Below, piece after piece: positions 33,348-36,941 of a DNA stretch of 36,941 nt (the first letter of the stretch is position 1; the number at the start of each line of letters is the position of its first letter). Under the pieces are notes generated by a model, which had not been told where the DNA came from, did not search any database, and saw only the letters and a program-made list of their open reading frames with translations. The DNA comes from Chloroflexota bacterium (GTDB lineage Bacteria > Chloroflexota > Dehalococcoidia > Lucifugimonadales > Lucifugimonadaceae), in NCBI GenBank assembly GCA_002699165.1, contig PABO01000011.1, forward strand, positions 1-36,941, read 5' to 3'. A program made the position numbers and the translations under genes.

Positions 33348-34207
33348 ATTTTATAAATAGACTCTGCATTTTTAAAAAAAAACGCTTCTTTCTCTTCATT
33401 TGATAAATTTTTTGTTAAATCTTTATAAGAATTAATTACTTTTGAATAATCACTATAAAGACTATCTACAGGCCAATTAGTAGCAAATATAGTTCTAGAA
33501 ATCCCAAATAACTCCATACACGTTTCAACATATGGAGCAATAGAGTCTTTTGTCCAATTATGATCTCCCATCCCAAGACCTGATATTTTACAAATAATAT
33601 TTTCCATTTTTGAAATTTTAGACATACTATTTTTCCAGTTGTCATAATATTCTCTAGTACGGTAATCAGGATTCCCTGCATGATCTAGAACTATAATTAT
33701 GTTTGGAAATGAATTGGCAAGATCTGAGAGTTTTTCCATTTCATCCCATCTTGCCGCAATGCTAGATATAAGCCCATATTCTTCTTGTAATTTAAAACCT
33801 CTTCTAAAATCGCCACTTATCAAATAATCTCCATTAGAAAAATCTCGTATACCCTTAAAATGTTTGTATTCTAGATGTTTTTCTATAACTTCTCTAGCAT
33901 TTGGTGACCTTAGATCAACATGTCCTACAATTGCATTTGGAATTCCTGTTTCAATATAAGCATCTTCAAGCCATTTAGTTTCTTCAACTGGATCATCTGA
34001 TCCAATAGCAGCTTGCACATGAATTGCTTTTTTCATTCCTAAATCTTTAGCTTCATTTAGAAAATCACTAGCAAGATAATTTTTTTTCCCAAGTTCGCTT
34101 AGAGGCAAATCTTCATCTGGTTGCCAATGCCCATAATGTAACTTTGGATGATTCATATCATAAAAATGAACATGAGAATCTATGAATTCAAAATTATCCT
34201 TAATCAA
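33344..34207 (-). CDS. Amidohydrolase-family (COG3618-type) sugar lactonase
   Basis: 287 residues from TTG at 34207, chosen because GGGGAG lies six bases before it; an in-frame ATG at 34222 has no ribosome-binding site and would add five residues. The N-terminal metal motif IDSHVHFYD, HVQAA, GHVDLRSPN, KGIRD, VLDHAGNPD, KISGLG and FATNWPVD match the group that includes L-fucono-1,5-lactonase, L-rhamnono-lactonase and 2-pyrone-4,6-dicarboxylate hydrolase. It overlaps the SDR upstream by eight bases, in line with hydrolysis of a lactone made by that dehydrogenase. Confidence 0.83.
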   Translation of the reverse strand: MIKDNFEFIDSHVHFYDMNHPKLHYGHWQPDEDLPLSELGKKNYLASDFLNEAKDLGMKKAIHVQAAIGSDDPVEETKWLEDAYIETGIPNAIVGHVDLRSPNAREVIEKHLEYKHFKGIRDFSNGDYLISGDFRRGFKLQEEYGLISSIAARWDEMEKLSDLANSFPNIIIVLDHAGNPDYRTREYYDNWKNSMSKISKMENIICKISGLGMGDHNWTKDSIAPYVETCMELFGISRTIFATNWPVDSLYSDYSKVINSYKDLTKNLSNEEKEAFFFKNAESIYKI

Positions 34208-34964
34208 TAGTTGCTCCCCCATCGATAACTAATTGGGTACCTGTAACGTAAGAAGCCTCATTTGAGGCTAAAAATAATGCTCCATAAGCTATTTCTTTAG
34301 GATCTCCATTTCTTTTTAGAAGTGCATCATTTCCGAAATCTTCATAAGCCTTATCAGGATCTAAGCCTAGAGATTCTATGTGTTGGTCTGTAGCTCTAGT
34401 ACGTATAGAACCAGGACAAATTGAATTTACTCTAATATTATACTTTCCTAAATCCATCGCTAAACACTTACTTAACTGAATAACCGCCCCTTTTGAAGTG
34501 TTATAAGGAACAAATTCTGGCTGAGCTATAAAAGAAGAAACAGATGCAATATTTATAATATTACTATCTTTATTTTTCTTTAGAGAACTTAGAGTTTCTT
34601 TGACACAATTTGCATACCCAATAACATTTACTCCCAATACTTTATCCCAATCAGATGTATTAATATCTTCTATTTTTCCAAAAACAAAAGCTGCTGCATT
34701 ATTTACTAAAATATTTATTTCTCCGTATTCTGTTATTGCTGATTGAACCATATTTTGAACAGAAGCAATATCTGATGTATCGACTTTTATATATTTAGCA
34801 TTCCCAGATTCTTTATTAATATTTTCCGCAGTACTTAAGCCTGCATCTTCTTCTATATCAGCAACTATAACATTAGCTCCTTCTTTTGCAAAAAGTTCAG
34901 CAATAGCCTTACCTATACCGTTAGCACTTCCAGTGATTATAGCGTTTTTGTTCTTTAATCTCAT
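34200..34964 (-). CDS. SDR, probable sugar 1-dehydrogenase
   Basis: 254 residues. TGSANGIGKA (11-20) binds the cofactor, the strand-2 Asp (VADIEED) suggests NAD+, and NNAAAF, Ser141-144 and Tyr154/Lys158 (YNTSK) are the active site. An AGGAG lies seven bases before the ATG. It stands between a rhamnose mutarotase and a lactonase-like gene, so oxidation of a 6-deoxyaldose to its lactone is the most economical reading; this rests on context, since SDR sequence alone does not show the substrate. Confidence 0.86.
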   Translation of the reverse strand: MRLKNKNAIITGSANGIGKAIAELFAKEGANVIVADIEEDAGLSTAENINKESGNAKYIKVDTSDIASVQNMVQSAITEYGEINILVNNAAAFVFGKIEDINTSDWDKVLGVNVIGYANCVKETLSSLKKNKDSNIINIASVSSFIAQPEFVPYNTSKGAVIQLSKCLAMDLGKYNIRVNSICPGSIRTRATDQHIESLGLDPDKAYEDFGNDALLKRNGDPKEIAYGALFLASNEASYVTGTQLVIDGGATID

Positions 34965-34985
34965 TTTTTTCTCCTATTTAAAAAA

Positions 34986-35309
34986 CTAATCTATATGAAA
35001 AACTTCTTCTAATTCAAGCATTGATTGATCAGGGGCTGCACCCTCAGGAATTTCAAAATAAGGAGACATTAGGTCTTGCCATTTTTTATTTATAGCCTCT
35101 TTTGACATCCCTTCTAAAGAATTTATAAAGGAATCTTTAGCTTCAAAATATCCAAACATTAAGCCATCTTTCCTCATAAATAATGAATAATTATTCCAAC
35201 CGTTTTTAGTTAGAGCTATCTTCATCTCTGGCCAAACATTTTGATGATGAGCCTTATATTCTTCAATATAATCTTTGCGGACCTTAAGAATGAACCCCAC
35301 TCTTTTCAA
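34986..35309 (-). CDS. rhaM: L-rhamnose mutarotase
   Basis: 107 residues from a TTG start with AAAGGG a few bases upstream; no ATG is available. RhaM/RhaU interconverts alpha- and beta-L-rhamnose. The conserved N-terminal KRVGFILKVRKDYIEEYK, His21/His22 with VWPE, NNYSLFMRKDGLMFGYFEA and the C-terminal LEEVFHID match the family (COG3254). Some relatives act on L-fucose. It is 21 bases upstream of the SDR gene on the same strand and probably heads that operon. Confidence 0.9.
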   Translation of the reverse strand: MKRVGFILKVRKDYIEEYKAHHQNVWPEMKIALTKNGWNNYSLFMRKDGLMFGYFEAKDSFINSLEGMSKEAINKKWQDLMSPYFEIPEGAAPDQSMLELEEVFHID

Positions 35310-35346
35310 AGATGCCCTTTCGAGTTATTTATATAAATTTAGAAAT

Positions 35347-35784
35347 TTAGATAAAGGAAACATATTTTTTATTCAAATTTGATTGCCTACTAGCTAAATC
35401 TTTAATTGAAATTTTACTCAAATGATTTATTAGTACCTCTTCTACCCCTATCCATAATTCTCTTTGGCTGCAAGCATCTGAATGGATACAAACATCTTCA
35501 TTGTGGATACATTCAATTGGGGATAAGGTATAGTCTAAAAGCTTAATGATATCTGATACAAATAAAGATTTTGGATCACCTTTTAGTTTATGCCCGCCTG
35601 AAGGACCTCTATTAGATTCTATGATATCTGCTTTTTGCAATTCATTAGAAATTCTTTGAAGAAATTTCAATGGAACTCCTTGGTCTTTTGAGACTTCATC
35701 TGTCTTAATAAGTCCTTTATCATTATTAACTGAAAGGTATACTAAAAATCTTAGAGCATAGTCTATTTTCATCGGTATTAACAT
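35347..35784 (-). CDS. Rrf2-family transcription regulator
   Basis: 145 residues. An N-terminal winged helix-turn-helix (KIDYALRFLVYL, GVPLKFLQRISNELQKADIIES, NRGPSGGHKL) is followed by three cysteines, C92, C99 and C105, almost at the IscR cluster positions (92, 98, 104), so a [2Fe-2S] or redox sensor is likely. ATG at 35784 is used; an in-frame ATG four codons later is possible. An extended -10 ends six bases before the start, giving a leaderless mRNA. It could control the deoxysugar genes just downstream or Fe-S and sulfur genes; the sequence does not say which. Confidence 0.88.
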   Translation of the reverse strand: MLIPMKIDYALRFLVYLSVNNDKGLIKTDEVSKDQGVPLKFLQRISNELQKADIIESNRGPSGGHKLKGDPKSLFVSDIIKLLDYTLSPIECIHNEDVCIHSDACSQRELWIGVEEVLINHLSKISIKDLASRQSNLNKKYVSFI

Positions 35785-35788
35785 ATCT

Positions 35789-35802
35789 ATATACTAGCAT
35801 AT
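35789..35802 (-). promoter_or_regulatory. Palindromic site over the rrf2 promoter
   Basis: ATATACTAGCATAT is a dyad around CTAG and includes the extended -10 TGCTAGTAT (minus strand), whose hexamer is 35791-35796, six bases before the ATG. A site here would suit autorepression, which is common in the Rrf2 family. Confidence 0.4.
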
Positions 35803-35907
35803 CTAGAGAAATTAGTTGTTTTTTGAGGTTTTTTAAGTTATATGATTTCAAATAAATTATACAATTAATGAGTTAGCATAACTGGATAAATAAGAATTGG
35901 AAAAATA

Positions 35908-36588
35908 ATGGCTGAAGAAATTATCTTAGAAACTGAAAAAAGAAATACCTTTGGAAAAAAGAATAAAACCCTAAGATCTACAGGAGTAATACCTGTAAAC
36001 ATGTATGGCTTAGGAGATTCTATGAGCTTGCAAGTAAAAGAAGATACTTTATTTAAGACTTTAAAAGCAGCCGGTTATACGACTCCGATTAAAATATCAG
36101 TCAACGGTAAAGATGAAACATATACCTTAGTCAGAAATGTCGATAGACATCCAGTTACAGATGCTTTAGTTCATGTAGACTTTCTTAGAGTAGATATGGA
36201 AAAAGAAATTGAAGTTCAAGTTCCAGTAACTCTTACAAACCAAGATTCTGCCCCAGGTATAAGAGGAGGAGCTGGTGTTGTTACTCAAGGAGTTTACGAA
36301 GTTACAATTTTAGCAAAGCCACTTGAAATTCCATCAGAATTAATTGCCGATTGTTCTGTTTTAGAAAATTTGGAAATGTATGTTTTTGCTAAAGATTTAA
36401 ATATCCCTGATAGTGCTACATTAACTTCAGATGAAGAGGCTCAAATTGCTTGGATTCAACCTCCTAGAGTTCAGGAAGAAGAAGTTGTTACAGCAGTTGT
36501 TGAAGGTGAAGAAGGTGCTGAAGGTGAAGAAGGTGCTGAAGGTGAAGAAGCTGATTCTGAATCTAGTGGATCTGAAGAATCAAATTAA
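35908..36588 (+). CDS. rplY: 50S ribosomal protein L25/general stress protein Ctc
   Basis: 226 residues, the long TL5/Ctc form. L25 binds 5S rRNA. The N-terminal domain (LETEKRNTFGKKNKTLRSTG, IPVNMYG) and RHPVTDALVHVDFLRV are typical; the second beta domain follows (EVQVPVTLTN to IAWIQPP). The last 35 residues are an acidic tail with the repeat EGEEGA. GGAAA lies a few bases before the ATG. It is divergent from rrf2 and 72 bases before the aminotransferase gene. Confidence 0.95.
   Translation: MAEEIILETEKRNTFGKKNKTLRSTGVIPVNMYGLGDSMSLQVKEDTLFKTLKAAGYTTPIKISVNGKDETYTLVRNVDRHPVTDALVHVDFLRVDMEKEIEVQVPVTLTNQDSAPGIRGGAGVVTQGVYEVTILAKPLEIPSELIADCSVLENLEMYVFAKDLNIPDSATLTSDEEAQIAWIQPPRVQEEEVVTAVVEGEEGAEGEEGAEGEEADSESSGSEESN
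36502..36555 (+). repeat. Tandem 18-bp repeat encoding the acidic tail of L25
   Basis: GAAGGTGAAGAAGGTGCT occurs at 36502-36519 and again exactly at 36520-36537. A third, slightly changed copy at 36538-36555 ends in GCTGAT. The copies encode EGEEGA, EGEEGA and EGEEAD. Copy number is likely to vary between strains. Confidence 0.85.
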
Positions 36589-36660
36589 ATAAAAAAATAA
36601 ATTCTTTAGATAATAGGAATTTTTAATAAAATTTAAATTAAATATTTGATTGTGAATATT

Positions 36661-36941
36661 ATGTTTTTTGATGATATAAATGAAGCTCCAAAAGATCCTA
36701 TATTAGGCTTAACTGATGAGTTTAACAAAGATAAAAATTTAAATAAAGTTAACTTAGCTGTTGGAGTTTATCAAGACGATAATGGATTAACTACAACTTT
36801 TGAATCAGTTCTTGAAGCAGAAAAAATACTCTTAGATATGAATATACCTAAGTCTTATAAGCCGATTGATGGAGATAAGGAATTTCTGAATAAATCTATT
36901 GAAATGGTACTAGGAGAAAAAATATTACATGACAATGAATC
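36661..36941 (+). CDS. Aspartate/aromatic aminotransferase (class I, AspC/TyrB type), 5' part
   Basis: 93 complete codons are present before the window ends. The reading begins MFFDDINEAPKDPILGLTDE and continues with VNLAVGVYQDD and YKPIDGDKEFL, matching the N-terminus of the E. coli AspC/TyrB group (AP-DPILGL, NLGIGVYKDE, Y--IDG). It transfers amino groups to oxaloacetate or to aromatic keto acids. The PLP lysine region is outside the window. Given the aromatic genes elsewhere in the window, a TyrB-like role is possible but not shown. Confidence 0.88.
   Translation, partial: MFFDDINEAPKDPILGLTDEFNKDKNLNKVNLAVGVYQDDNGLTTTFESVLEAEKILLDMNIPKSYKPIDGDKEFLNKSIEMVLGEKILHDNE

Noticed and set aside
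36599-36624. Possible terminator after the L25 gene
   Set aside because: AAATTC/GAATTT with a 12-base loop is too weak and A+T-rich to distinguish from chance in this genome.
1-36941. CRISPR arrays, insertion sequences, prophage or integrase genes
   Set aside because: No repeat-spacer pattern, transposase or integrase frame, or attachment-site repeat beside the tRNA-Ser was seen.

Overview
The window is a compact, very A+T-rich bacterial chromosome segment (about 30-35% G+C by eye). It carries about 37 confident protein genes, one tRNA-Ser(UGA) with an encoded CCA end, a few small ORFs, and two leader-peptide attenuators that ordinary gene calling would miss. The gene mix is heme A/O synthases, an AroH-type chorismate mutase, a MoeB-CysM pair, two enolase-superfamily dehydratases, tandem Hyi-type isomerases, SDRs, an amidohydrolase and a family-5 solute-binding lipoprotein. 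This would fit a marine free-living bacterium such as the SAR202 clade of Chloroflexota. That placement is an inference from gene content and base composition only; no 16S is present.

Layout. 1-1691(-): 5' part of a strongly expressed-looking ABC solute-binding lipoprotein gene with a long leader. 1982-4309(+): sugar-acid dehydratase, HpcH/HpaI aldolase, small membrane protein. 4302-5333(-): tsaD. 5406-7179(+): ctaA and ctaB. 7176-8283(-): infC-rpmI-rplT, infC starting at a rare ATA codon. 8456-13045(+): ftsH, metallo-beta-lactamase-fold hydrolase, CPBP protease, trpA, aroH. 13051-19296(+): a Phe/Tyr attenuator, then DAHP synthase, ribF, tyrS and polA (polA also has its own promoter). 19386-19475: tRNA-Ser. 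19479-21761(-): ABC-F ATPase and small ORFs. 21929-23960(+): sucCD. 23966-25305(-): small ORF and a second enolase-superfamily dehydratase. 25407-27007(+): tandem alpha/beta hydrolases. 32404-26999(-): a Cys leader peptide and terminator, then moeB, cysM, amidase, two hyi-like genes and pgpA, packed almost without gaps. 32502-33347(+): SDR. 35784-33344(-): Rrf2 regulator, rhamnose mutarotase, SDR and lactonase-like amidohydrolase. 35908-36941(+): ribosomal protein L25 and the start of an aspartate/aromatic aminotransferase.

How the parts work together. The mutarotase, dehydrogenase and lactonase at 33344-35309, with the dehydratase and aldolase at 1982-3884, are the enzyme classes needed for non-phosphorylating breakdown of a 6-deoxysugar (rhamnose or fucose type). 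TrpA, AroH, DAHP synthase, TyrRS and a possible aromatic aminotransferase form an aromatic amino acid theme. That theme is tied together by a 13-codon leader peptide holding Phe-Phe and Tyr-Tyr-Tyr ahead of a switchable terminator. In parallel, a 19-codon, apparently leaderless ORF with adjacent Cys codons precedes a strong terminator just ahead of moeB-cysM, which looks like a cysteine-responsive attenuator. Several genes have a -10-like hexamer 5-6 bases before the ATG, suggesting that leaderless mRNAs are common here.
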